Positions 33,009-43,019 of a stretch of DNA of 43,019 bases are shown here, one piece after another. This DNA comes from Pyramidobacter sp. C12-8 (lineage in GTDB: Bacteria; Synergistota; Synergistia; Synergistales; Dethiosulfovibrionaceae). The DNA lies in the NCBI RefSeq assembly GCF_002007215.1, contig NZ_MUHX01000022.1, positions 1 to 43,019 of the forward strand. The letters are read 5' to 3'. Below the pieces are notes generated by a model. The model made no database searches, was not told where the DNA came from, and saw only the letters and a list, made by a program, of their open reading frames with translations. Both the position numbers and the translations under genes were made by a program. The stretch's first letter is position 1; the number at the start of each line of letters is the position of its first letter.

Positions 33009-36000
33009 ATGAAAATTGTCGAAAGTTCGATGCGCAGGCCTGTCGGCGTGATTATCGGCACTCTGGCGCTGATCGTCTTTGGACTGTACGGCCTGTATCA
33101 GATCGGCATCGAGCGGATGCCGAACGTCGATATCCCCGTCGTCATGGTTCGCACGACGCTCGAGGGCGCCAGTCCCGCCATCGTCGACAACGACGTGACC
33201 GACGTCCTGGAAGCGCGCATCAACACCATCGAGGGCATCAAAAACATCTCGTCGAGCAGTTACGAGGGACGCTCCTTCATCATCGTCGAGTTCGTCCTCG
33301 AGCGCGATATCGACAACGCCGCCGCCGACGTCCGCGGCAAGGCCAGCATGGTGCAGAGCAGTCTTCCCGACGACGCCAAAAGCCCGCAGACCGACAAGTT
33401 CAACATGGACGACCGTCCCGTCATGTTCATTGCCGTCGAAAGCACCGGTCAAACCAGCAGACGCGACCTTTCCCGGTTCGTCGACAAAGTCGCCCTCGAA
33501 CGTCTGCAGACGGTCCAGGGCGTCGGCGGCGCCGAAAGCGGCGGCTTTCAGGAACGCCAGATCCGCGTCTGGGTCGATCCGTACAAACTGGAGTCGCGCA
33601 ATCTGACGGCCCTTGAAGTGAAGAACGCCATTCAAAACAAGCACGTAGAGCTTCCCGCCGGACGGGTCGAGACCGGCGCGCAGGAGTACGGGATCCGCCT
33701 CAACGGAGAATATGCCAGCGTCGAAGAGCTGGCCAACCTGCCGATCAAAAACGTCAACGGCGCCGTGATCCGCCTCCGCGACATCGCCCGCATCGAAGAC
33801 GGCTTTGAAGACGTCAGGAACGTCGCCCTCTACAACGGCAAGGATTCCATCTTGATTTTCATCCGCAAGCAGCGAGGCGCCAACGAGGTCGATCTTGCCG
33901 CAGGCGTGAAAAAACGCCTCGAAGAGCTGAACGGCATCGCGCCTCCCGGCGTGACGCTGAAAGTCGTTCAGGACAACTCCGTCTACATTCTCAACTCCAT
34001 GCACGGCGTGCGCGACGACATCATTATGGGGATCCTGCTGACCTCTCTGATCATGTTCCTGTTCCTGCGCACTTTCAGGGCGACCATCGTCACGGTCATC
34101 ACGATCCCCGTCTGCCTTCTGGGAAGTATCATCGTCCTCTGGGGCATGGGATTCACCCTGAACAACATGAGCGCCATGGGACTGTCGCTGGCCGTCGGCA
34201 TGGTCGTCGACGCGACCACCGTCGTGATCGAGAACGTGCAGCGCCACCGCGAGATGGGCAAGACGGCCATGCGGGCGGCGCTCGACGGCACGAGCGAAGT
34301 GGGCGCTTCGGTCATTGCCGGCGCCGCGACGACGATCGCCGTGTTCCTGCCCGTCGCGCTGATGCCCGGCATGATCGGACGTTTCTTCAGTTCCTTCGGC
34401 ACCACGGTGACGGTGACGATCGCCATCTCCCTGCTCCTTTCGGTGACGCTGACGCCGTTTCTGTGCGCCAACCTGCTCGGACGCATGAAAAAGCCGGTCC
34501 GCTGGCAGAACTGGATGGAGAAACCGCTGATCTGGCTCGAGCGCGGTTACAGCCGCGTCCTGAAAGCCGCGGTCCGCCACCGTCTCTCGACGCTGGCGAT
34601 CGCCGTCGGCGCTTTCACCGCAGGCATTTTCATCGCCGGGAAGCTGGGCAGCGAATTCTTCCCCAACGAAGACCAGGGGCGCTTCAACATCAGCGTGGAA
34701 ATGGCGGCCGACGCTTCGATCGAGAGCACGCTCGCCTTCATGAAGGAGCTTTCCGAAACGGTCCAGCAGGATCCGCGGGTTTTGTATACCTACGGCAACG
34801 CCGGCGGCGGCGCCGGTTCGGCCGTGTACAAGGGGACGCTACACGTCCATCTCGTCGACCGCAAGCTCAGGCCCTCGTCCGGCGCGATCATGCGCGAATG
34901 GCGCGAGAAGCTCGCCGCGTACAAGGACGTCGACATCAAGCTCGGCAACTGGGGCGGCAGCGATCTGACGCTGGTCATCCAGGGGCCGACCACCGAAGAG
35001 CTGGCCAAGCTCGGCGACGAGATCAAGGCCGACCTGCAGCGCGAAAAGCGCGGCCTCGCCGACATCGTCACCGACCTGCAGATGAACAAGCCGCGCATCA
35101 ACCTCGAGCTCAACCGCGCCCTGGCGGACGACCTCGGCGTCAACGTGAGGACGCTTTCGTCCGAGCTCGACGCCTGGTTCGGCGGCACGACTGCCGGCAC
35201 GTTCAACGACGAAGGATACCGCTACGACATCCGCATCCGCGCCGACGAACCCGGACGCAACACGCCGGATAAAGTGCTCAACACGCTCGTGCGCACGAAC
35301 GGCGGCGACCTGATCCGCGCCGACGGTCTGGTCACGCCCGTCATGGATATGGCCCCGAACGTCATCAAGCGCTACAACCGGCAGCGCTCCATCCAGATCC
35401 AGGCCAATACCGAAGGGATCTCGCCCGGCGAAGGCATTCAGATCATGGAAGAGGTCTTCCGCCGCCACGCCCCGCAGAACGGGCTCTTCACGATGACGCC
35501 GGCCGGGGATTCCGAGAACATGCGGGAGAGCTTCGGTTATATCGTCACGGGCATCGTTTTCGCCGTCGTGCTCGTGTACATGGTCATGGCCGTGCAGTTC
35601 GAATCGTTCCTGCACCCGCTGACGGTGATGTTCTCCCTGCCGCTCATGACCAGCGGCGCGTTCGGCTTCCTCTACCTGATGGGGCTGCGGCTGAGCGTCA
35701 TGAGCCTGATGGGGATCATCCTTCTGATCGGCATCGTCGTCAACAACGCCATCATGCTCGTCGATTTCGCCAACAAGGAACGCGCCAAGGGCCTGGACAA
35801 GGTCACGGCGATGCTGAACGCCGGACCGCTGCGCCTGCGGGCCATCCTGATGACGACGACCTCGACGATGATCGGCACGCTGCCGATCGCCCTTGGCCTC
35901 AGCCTTGGCGGCGAAGTGCGCCAGCCCATGTCCGCGGCCGTGATCGGCGGCCTTTTCACCTCCACGCTGCTGACATTGCTCGTCATCCCCGTCGTGTATC

Positions 36001-36113
36001 TGTCGATGGACGATTTCGCCGATTTCGTCAAGGGCAAACTCCATCGCGCCAAGGCCGTGCGCCGCGGACGCCGGATGAAAAAGGCGGCGTTCTCGCAGAC
36101 GAAAGGAGCGTAA
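33009..36113 (+). CDS. RND efflux permease (AcrB/MexF-like HAE1 family)
   Basis: The 1034-residue inner-membrane pump of a tripartite exporter driven by protons. The twelve-helix plan with two large periplasmic loops is visible, from RRPVGVIIGTLALIVFGLYG to the repeat half near SFGYIVTGIVFAVVLVYMVM. The helix 4 relay reads GMVVDATTVVIENV: Asp401 is kept while the second Asp of the AcrB pair is Ala402. ATG 33009 follows GGAAAGGA. It heads an operon RND-TolC-MFP, with 1 nt to the TolC gene. Hydrophobic drugs, bile acids or lipids are typical substrates; the actual one cannot be told. Confidence 0.93.
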   Translation: MKIVESSMRRPVGVIIGTLALIVFGLYGLYQIGIERMPNVDIPVVMVRTTLEGASPAIVDNDVTDVLEARINTIEGIKNISSSSYEGRSFIIVEFVLERDIDNAAADVRGKASMVQSSLPDDAKSPQTDKFNMDDRPVMFIAVESTGQTSRRDLSRFVDKVALERLQTVQGVGGAESGGFQERQIRVWVDPYKLESRNLTALEVKNAIQNKHVELPAGRVETGAQEYGIRLNGEYASVEELANLPIKNVNGAVIRLRDIARIEDGFEDVRNVALYNGKDSILIFIRKQRGANEVDLAAGVKKRLEELNGIAPPGVTLKVVQDNSVYILNSMHGVRDDIIMGILLTSLIMFLFLRTFRATIVTVITIPVCLLGSIIVLWGMGFTLNNMSAMGLSLAVGMVVDATTVVIENVQRHREMGKTAMRAALDGTSEVGASVIAGAATTIAVFLPVALMPGMIGRFFSSFGTTVTVTIAISLLLSVTLTPFLCANLLGRMKKPVRWQNWMEKPLIWLERGYSRVLKAAVRHRLSTLAIAVGAFTAGIFIAGKLGSEFFPNEDQGRFNISVEMAADASIESTLAFMKELSETVQQDPRVLYTYGNAGGGAGSAVYKGTLHVHLVDRKLRPSSGAIMREWREKLAAYKDVDIKLGNWGGSDLTLVIQGPTTEELAKLGDEIKADLQREKRGLADIVTDLQMNKPRINLELNRALADDLGVNVRTLSSELDAWFGGTTAGTFNDEGYRYDIRIRADEPGRNTPDKVLNTLVRTNGGDLIRADGLVTPVMDMAPNVIKRYNRQRSIQIQANTEGISPGEGIQIMEEVFRRHAPQNGLFTMTPAGDSENMRESFGYIVTGIVFAVVLVYMVMAVQFESFLHPLTVMFSLPLMTSGAFGFLYLMGLRLSVMSLMGIILLIGIVVNNAIMLVDFANKERAKGLDKVTAMLNAGPLRLRAILMTTTSTMIGTLPIALGLSLGGEVRQPMSAAVIGGLFTSTLLTLLVIPVVYLSMDDFADFVKGKLHRAKAVRRGRRMKKAAFSQTKGA

Positions 36114-36114
36114 C

Positions 36115-37407
36115 ATGAAACGGATCATGCGGGCGGTTCTTCTTGCGGGCGCTCTCCTCTGCCCCGCCGGGCTGCGCGCTCAGGACCTCTCGATCGGCGA
36201 AGCGATCGTCACGGCCTTGGAACAGAGCCCGACTCTCAACTCCCGGCGGCAGGAGCTCAACAAAGCCAAAGGCGGCGTCGTGCAGGCCCGGGGAAATTTT
36301 TTGCCGCGATTGAGCCTGACCGGCCAATACAGCGACAACCGTTCCCCCACCGTCATCGGCACTTCGCGGACCGACAGCGTCAGCGCCGGCATCGCGTTGA
36401 CGCAGAACCTTTACGCCGGCGGCAGGCACGCGGCCCAGCGGCGTCAGGCGCAGGCGACGCTGTCGCAGGCGGAACTCGGCGTGCGGGAAGCGGAAGAGGC
36501 GTTGGCCGTGAACGTTTACGACGCCTTTTACGGCGTCATCCTCGCGCGCGAGAAAGTGGCCGCGGCGCAGGACGCCGTGGAGACTTCCCGCACGCACGTG
36601 CGGGAAGTCCGGCAAATGCTCGGGGTCGGCCTGGCCAATCAGCTCGAAGTCATCCGCGCCGAACAGAAGCTCAGCGCCAACGAGGCGGCGCTGGCTTCCA
36701 GCCGCGGCGCCTTCGACGCTGAGCGCATCACGTTGCTGAACCTGATGGGGCTGGCGCCTTCCAGCGCGCTGCTCCCCAAGGGGACCCTCGAACTCGCCGA
36801 TCCCCGGGGCACGGCGCAGCAGTCCGTCGCGCTGGCTCAAAAGCAGCGCGCCGACGTCGCCATGCTGGAAAAACAGATCGCGATCCAGTCGGAACAGATC
36901 AAGATCGTCCGCGGCGCCATGAAGCCAAGTTTCGATCTGAGCGCGGCCGCCGACTACTCCGATCCATATCGTAACCAGGACGCCGGCGACGACTCATGGA
37001 AAGCGACGCTCACCCTCGAGATCCCGCTCTACGACCGCGGGCAGACCCGCGGCGAAGTCATGAAGGCGAAGGCCGTTCAGGAGCAGAACAAACAGGCACT
37101 GCGGCAGAAAGAACTGGACGTCCTCTCGGAGATCGAGCTGGCCTGGGTCGAGATCGGCGACAGCGCCGTTCAAGTCGAAGCGCATCGCAAGTCGCTGGCA
37201 TTGGCCCGGGAGACGCTGCGCCTCTCCCAGGTCGGTTACCGCGAAGGCGTGACGCCGCAGCTCGACCTGCTGGAAGCCCAATCCAACCTGACGGCGGCGC
37301 GCAAGGATTACAGCCAGTCGCTCTTCGACCATTTGATGAAAGTCGTCGCGTTGAAACGTGCCGAGGGAGCCTTGATTCCCTGGACGCTGGAAGGGAAAAA
37401 ACGATGA
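36115..37407 (+). CDS. TolC-family outer membrane efflux protein
   Basis: A 430-residue outer-membrane channel subunit with signal peptide MKRIMRAVLLAGALLCPAGLRA cleaved before QDLS. It shows the internal two-fold repeat of long helices and strands typical of TolC (LSIGEAIVTALEQSPTLNSRR and, in the second half, QSVALAQKQRADVAMLEKQI). A trimer would span the outer membrane and dock on the pump, so the organism has two membranes. AAAGGAG precedes ATG 36115. It overlaps the MFP gene by 4 nt. Confidence 0.93.
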   Translation: MKRIMRAVLLAGALLCPAGLRAQDLSIGEAIVTALEQSPTLNSRRQELNKAKGGVVQARGNFLPRLSLTGQYSDNRSPTVIGTSRTDSVSAGIALTQNLYAGGRHAAQRRQAQATLSQAELGVREAEEALAVNVYDAFYGVILAREKVAAAQDAVETSRTHVREVRQMLGVGLANQLEVIRAEQKLSANEAALASSRGAFDAERITLLNLMGLAPSSALLPKGTLELADPRGTAQQSVALAQKQRADVAMLEKQIAIQSEQIKIVRGAMKPSFDLSAAADYSDPYRNQDAGDDSWKATLTLEIPLYDRGQTRGEVMKAKAVQEQNKQALRQKELDVLSEIELAWVEIGDSAVQVEAHRKSLALARETLRLSQVGYREGVTPQLDLLEAQSNLTAARKDYSQSLFDHLMKVVALKRAEGALIPWTLEGKKR

Positions 37408-38492
37408 AAAAACGTTTCTGCCTGATACCGCTGCTGGCGCTGACACTGTCGCCTCTTCGGCCGGCCCCGATCGCGGCGGCCCCCGCCGGGCCGGCCTATG
37501 TGCGGATCAAAGTGCTGCGCGCCGACGCGACGATCCGCGAAGGCTTCACGCAAAACACCTCGCTCGAGGCGCTGCAGCGCGTCGTCCTCTATCCGCGCGT
37601 CACGGGACGGCTGGAAAGACTGACCGTCGCCAAAGGCGCCGTCGTCAAAAAAGGACAGCAGATCGCCGTCCTCGCCCACGCCGAACAGGACGCCCAGATC
37701 GCCGCGGCCCGGGCCGCCGTCGCCCGCACCCGCGCCGAATGGGCCAACGCGCAGATCGAGCTGCAGCGGTACCAGCGTTTGAAAAAAGAGGGTTTCAGCA
37801 CGCAGCAGCTGCTCGACAGCAAAGACACGGCCTATCGAAGCGCCCGCGCGCAATACGACGCCGCCAGATCCGATCTGGACCGCCTCACGGTCACCCGCGA
37901 CGAATACATCATCACCGCTTCGATCGACGGCACCGTGCTGAACGACTATGCCCTCGCTCCCGGCGCCATGCTCTCCCCCAACACGCCCGTGGCGGAGCTG
38001 GCAGACCTGAGCGTTATCAAGGCGACCTTCCGCGTGCCGGAAAAGCGCTTTTACTCCGTCCATCCGGGCATGTCGGTGCTTCTCTCTCTCGACGCGCTCC
38101 CCAGGGAAGAGTTCAGGGCGCAGATCGTCGCAGTGGACGATTACATCGATCCGCAATCCCGCACCGCTTCCGTGGAAGCGCAGCTGGAGAACGCCGCGGC
38201 GGGCGACAAACTTCGCCCCGGCATGTTCGGGCGCGCCTTCGTCGTGGAACGGGAAGCCGTCGGCGCGTTCGTCGTGCCGACAAGCGCGCTGCGCCTCGAC
38301 CGCACCGCCGATCCGGAAAACAATGAACTGGTGCTGCACGAGCATGGAACGGCGAAAGTCGTCAAGGTCAAAACCGGCATCTCGCAAGGAGTCGACGTGC
38401 AAATCCTGGCGGGCCTGAAAGACGGCGACGAAGTGATCGTCTTCGGCGGCAACGCCCTCAAAGACGGCGATCCCGTCAGGCTGATGCAATAG
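37404..38492 (+). CDS. RND periplasmic adaptor (membrane fusion protein)
   Basis: A 362-residue exported adaptor linking pump and TolC channel. Signal peptide MKKRFCLIPLLALTLSPLRP is followed by a lipoyl half (YPRVTGRLERLTVAKGAVVKKG), a helical hairpin (AAVARTRAEWANAQIELQRYQRLKKE), the second lipoyl half (YIITASIDGTVLNDYALAPG), then beta-barrel and membrane-proximal domains. No lipobox Cys follows the signal, so it is likely soluble or retained by its signal. ATG 37404 overlaps the TolC stop (ATGA). In most RND operons the adaptor gene comes first; here it is last. Confidence 0.93.
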   Translation: MKKRFCLIPLLALTLSPLRPAPIAAAPAGPAYVRIKVLRADATIREGFTQNTSLEALQRVVLYPRVTGRLERLTVAKGAVVKKGQQIAVLAHAEQDAQIAAARAAVARTRAEWANAQIELQRYQRLKKEGFSTQQLLDSKDTAYRSARAQYDAARSDLDRLTVTRDEYIITASIDGTVLNDYALAPGAMLSPNTPVAELADLSVIKATFRVPEKRFYSVHPGMSVLLSLDALPREEFRAQIVAVDDYIDPQSRTASVEAQLENAAAGDKLRPGMFGRAFVVEREAVGAFVVPTSALRLDRTADPENNELVLHEHGTAKVVKVKTGISQGVDVQILAGLKDGDEVIVFGGNALKDGDPVRLMQ

Positions 38493-38538
38493 AAAAAGAG
38501 GAAGGAACCAGAGCGCGGTTCCTTCCTCTTTTTCTATT
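38488..38538. terminator. Bidirectional terminator, adaptor / M18 peptidase
   Basis: A 22-bp perfect stem (38488-38509 with 38517-38538), 7-nt loop AGAGCGC; each arm contains an A5 or T5 tract. The adaptor stop codon lies inside the left arm, and the M18 gene ends 14 nt to the right. Confidence 0.93.
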
Positions 38539-38551
38539 GTCGCAACATGGT

Positions 38552-39868
38552 TCATTCCAGCGCGATCCGCCCGTCCGCGCCGTGGCGGAAGCTTTTGCCG
38601 TAGAACGCGCGCGCAGCGGCGATCAGGTATTCGGCGTCCTTGACGCCGGCGATTTCATAGCAGCTGTGCATGGCCAGCTGCGGCAGGCCGATGTCGACCG
38701 TCGGCACCGACAGGTGCGAGCCGCTGATGTTGCCCAGCGTCGAGCCGCCCGGCAGGTCGGCGCGGTTGCTGTAGCGCTGCACCGGCACGCCGGCCAGTTC
38801 GCACAGCCGCGTGAAGACCGCGCCGGAAAGGCCGTCGGTCGTGTACTTCTGCGCGGCGTTGTATTTGATGACGACGCCGCCGTTCAACACCGGGAACTCG
38901 TTGCCGTCGGCGTATTCGGAATGCGCGGGATGGATCGCGTGGGCGTTGTCGGCGGAAATCATAAAGCTGTCGGCGACGGCCGCGCCGCGCTCGTCGGCGC
39001 TCATGCCCAGGCTTCCGCAGATGCGGCCGACGGTGTCTTCCAAAAATGTGGAATTGGCGCCCTGGCGGCTGCCGCTGCCCACCTCTTCGTTGTTGAAGAC
39101 GCAGAACAGCGGCGCCGAGGCGGACGGTTCGCTTTCGCTCTCGACAAAACCGTTATAGCAGCAGAACACGCATTCGAGGTCGTCGAGCCGCGGCGAGGCG
39201 ATGAACTCTTCGTTCAAACCTACCAGCGTGCCGGGCGTGCGCGGATAAAGGAACAGCTCCGTCGAAACGATCTCGTCCGCGCCGACGCCCGCGGCTTCGG
39301 CGACCAGACGGCGGAACGCGCCCTCCTCGCCCGCCGCGGAAAACAGCGGCAGCATGTCGACGTTGGCCTTGAGCTCGACGCCCTTGTTCATCTCCCGGTT
39401 CATGTGGATGGCCAGGCTGGGGATGACGAGCAGGTCGCGGTCGATGTCGATCAGTTTGGAGGCAAGCCCCGCGCCCTCCTTGACGAAGACGCGTCCGGCC
39501 ACGGACAGCGGTTTGTCGAGCCACGAGCGCATGATGGCCCCGCCGTACCCCTCGACGCTGAGGCGCACCGTATTGCCCGCGGAAGGGACTTCGGCGTTCT
39601 GGCGCAGCTTGAACGTCGGCGAGTCGCTGTGCGAGGCCGTCAGCATGAAGCCGCGCAGCTCGCCCGCGGGGAGCCGGAACGCGATCAGCGACGATTCGCC
39701 CCGCGTTACGAAATATTTGCCGCCGCGCGCGAGCGCCCAGCGTTCGGACTCGCGAAGCGGCGCGTAGCCCTTTTCCCGCAGTCGGGAAGAAAGATTTTCG
39801 ATCGCCTGGTAGCACGTGGGACTGCCGTCGAGAAAGTCGATCAGCCGCCGCGAAACGTCGTTTTTCAT
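38552..39868 (-). CDS. M18 family aminopeptidase
   Basis: A 438-residue zinc aminopeptidase of the aspartyl aminopeptidase/ApeB family. Metal and catalytic residues visible are His80 and Asp82 (ASHSDSP), Asp in RLDDLECV, the Glu pair in NNEEVGSGS, Asp in SADNAHAIHP, and His in LPQLAMHSCYEIAG near the end. It trims N-terminal residues, often acidic ones, from cytosolic peptides, in line with peptide fermentation. The GGAGGG box is 7 nt before ATG 39868, with a good promoter at 39932-39960. Confidence 0.95.
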   Translation of the reverse strand: MKNDVSRRLIDFLDGSPTCYQAIENLSSRLREKGYAPLRESERWALARGGKYFVTRGESSLIAFRLPAGELRGFMLTASHSDSPTFKLRQNAEVPSAGNTVRLSVEGYGGAIMRSWLDKPLSVAGRVFVKEGAGLASKLIDIDRDLLVIPSLAIHMNREMNKGVELKANVDMLPLFSAAGEEGAFRRLVAEAAGVGADEIVSTELFLYPRTPGTLVGLNEEFIASPRLDDLECVFCCYNGFVESESEPSASAPLFCVFNNEEVGSGSRQGANSTFLEDTVGRICGSLGMSADERGAAVADSFMISADNAHAIHPAHSEYADGNEFPVLNGGVVIKYNAAQKYTTDGLSGAVFTRLCELAGVPVQRYSNRADLPGGSTLGNISGSHLSVPTVDIGLPQLAMHSCYEIAGVKDAEYLIAAARAFYGKSFRHGADGRIALE

Positions 39869-39931
39869 GAGGATCCCTCCGCTGTCATCGCAAAATTTTT
39901 ACGGCCGCGCAAGGTCGTTGCCGCCGCACGC

Positions 39932-39960
39932 ATCATAGCACGATCCCCTGGAATTGCCAA
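39932..39960 (-). promoter_or_regulatory. Promoter of the M18 aminopeptidase gene
   Basis: Minus strand: -35 TTGGCA (39955-39960), 17-bp spacer, -10 TATGAT (39932-39937) preceded by TGC (extended -10). Confidence 0.7.
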
Positions 39961-40006
39961 ATCGCCGCGAAAGGTCGATAAAAAGCAAAAATTTCTCCGG
40001 AACCTC

Positions 40007-40035
40007 TTGACTGACCAATATTGACCATATATAAT
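40007..40035 (+). promoter_or_regulatory. Sigma70-type promoter of clpB
   Basis: -35 TTGACT (40007-40012), 17-bp spacer, -10 TATAAT (40030-40035), near-consensus, 42 bp before the clpB start. Confidence 0.85.
40010..40026 (-). promoter_or_regulatory. CtsR-like heptamer direct repeat in the clpB promoter
   Basis: On the minus strand the site reads GGTCAAT-ATT-GGTCAGT, two heptamers 3 nt apart. This resembles the CtsR operator (GGTCAAA repeated with a 3-nt spacer) that represses clp genes in Firmicutes. It covers the end of the -35 box and the spacer. I see no CIRCE element (the HrcA site). Whether this organism has CtsR is unknown. Confidence 0.5.
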
Positions 40036-40077
40036 GCAGCTGTGAAAAAGAAGCGCACCCCGAAAGGAGGGTTCTCC

Positions 40078-42687
<2,610 letters not shown>

Positions 42688-42693
42688 CGATAT

Positions 42694-42740
42694 CAAAAAC
42701 GAAAAGGTCACGGCAAAATGCCGTGACCTTTTCGTTTTTG
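42694..42740. terminator. Bidirectional terminator, clpB / coiled-coil gene
   Basis: A 22-bp perfect stem (42694-42715 with 42719-42740) with a 3-nt AAA loop; each arm has a run of A or T at its outer part (CAAAAACGAAAAGG, CCTTTTCGTTTTTG). Confidence 0.93.
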
Positions 42741-42813
42741 CGGTGCGAAACGAGCGCCGGAGCGCGGGGCGATACGTTTTTTCCCGTATCCGCGAGTCCT
42801 GGCTGCGTCTGTG

Positions 42814-43019
42814 CTAGCGCCGCGAAGCGCGAAGCAGACGCCTCATTTCCTCCATGTTCGCCTTCAATTCCGCCTGCATCGCCTTCAGTTCGGCGATCTC
42901 CTGGCTCTGTAGCGCGTTCGTTTCGGCCTGCTGGGCGTTCGTGCGTTTCAGCGAGGTTACCTCGGCCTGCAGCTGAGCGTTCTCCTTCTGCATCACGTAG
43001 ACGCTGTTCATGGGGCCCT
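42814..43019 (-). CDS. C-terminal coiled coil of a partial protein
   Basis: The frame is open to the window edge (Gly-Pro before the Met complement of 43009-43011), so this is probably the end of a larger gene rather than a 65-residue protein. The visible part, [18 protein letters not shown] then [18 protein letters not shown], is a heptad-rich helix ending in a basic RRLLRASRR tail. Similar helical tails close S74-type tail-fibre or trimeric surface proteins, where they follow a chaperone domain. That idea rests only on the tail's look; the domain is not visible here. A 73-nt gap (42741-42813) separates the stop from the terminator. Confidence 0.55.
   Translation of the reverse strand, partial: GPMNSVYVMQKENAQLQAEVTSLKRTNAQQAETNALQSQEIAELKAMQAELKANMEEMRRLLRASRR

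Noticed and set aside
39869-40077. CIRCE (HrcA) element before clpB
   Set aside because: No TTAGCACTC-N9-GAGTGCTAA-like sequence is present.
42764-42792. Small GATACG/CGTATC hairpin after the clpB terminator
   Set aside because: The stem is short and no T run follows on either strand in a useful position.

Overview
The window reads as a gene-dense chromosomal segment of a GC-rich (roughly 55-60 %) anaerobic, amino-acid-fermenting bacterium. Glycine-reductase component C (GrdC/GrdD), a YedE/TusA/DUF3343 selenium-associated cluster, rubredoxin, an EF-G-like second elongation factor and a TolC/RND tripartite pump (which implies an outer membrane) together suggest the phylum Synergistota (a Pyramidobacter-like organism). 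That placement is inference from gene content, not from a search.

Layout. 1-1000: end of an insertion sequence whose transposase is frameshifted and carries a 9-bp minisatellite. 1114-4618: FmdE-like protein plus a FecBCD-type ABC importer in one tightly coupled operon. 4746-7442 (minus): grdC-grdD, the acetyl-phosphate-forming part of glycine reductase. 7778-9490: TusA-like protein and YedE transporter (minus), divergent from a DUF3343 protein (plus), with promoters that overlap face to face. 9599-13877: a small unknown ORF, a SUI1/eIF1-like protein, full-length transketolase, QueH and an M24 peptidase. 13978-14139: rubredoxin. 14336-20257: an apparent operon miaB-comEA-comEC-dus-lysS. About 20275-21964: an AT-richer patch with a cation diffusion facilitator, a large hairpin and an inverted relic of a second CDF gene. 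21965-27222: ligA-gatC-gatA-gatB. 27322-30704: EF-G-like GTPase, tpiA and a membrane-anchored coiled-coil protein. 30793-32779: a 2-hydroxyacid dehydrogenase convergent with a TIGR01212-type radical SAM protein. 33009-38492: RND permease, TolC and membrane fusion protein in an unusual order. 38552-39868 (minus): M18 aminopeptidase. 40078-42687: clpB behind a consensus promoter overlapped by a CtsR-like direct repeat. 42814-43019 (minus): C-terminal coiled coil of a gene running off the window.

Functionally, grdCD and the selenium-associated cluster belong together: GrdCD turns the carboxymethylated selenoprotein GrdA product into acetyl phosphate, and the selenium genes plausibly feed selenoprotein synthesis. 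GrdA, GrdB and the Sec machinery are not in this window. All four convergent gene ends are separated by one long perfect hairpin flanked by A and T tracts, a shared bidirectional terminator. I saw no tRNA, rRNA or CRISPR array. The most interesting loci are the overlapping selenium-gene promoters, the CtsR-like site at clpB, the FmdE-importer operon with a palindrome ahead of it, the CDF patch, and the small-ORF/SUI1 pair.
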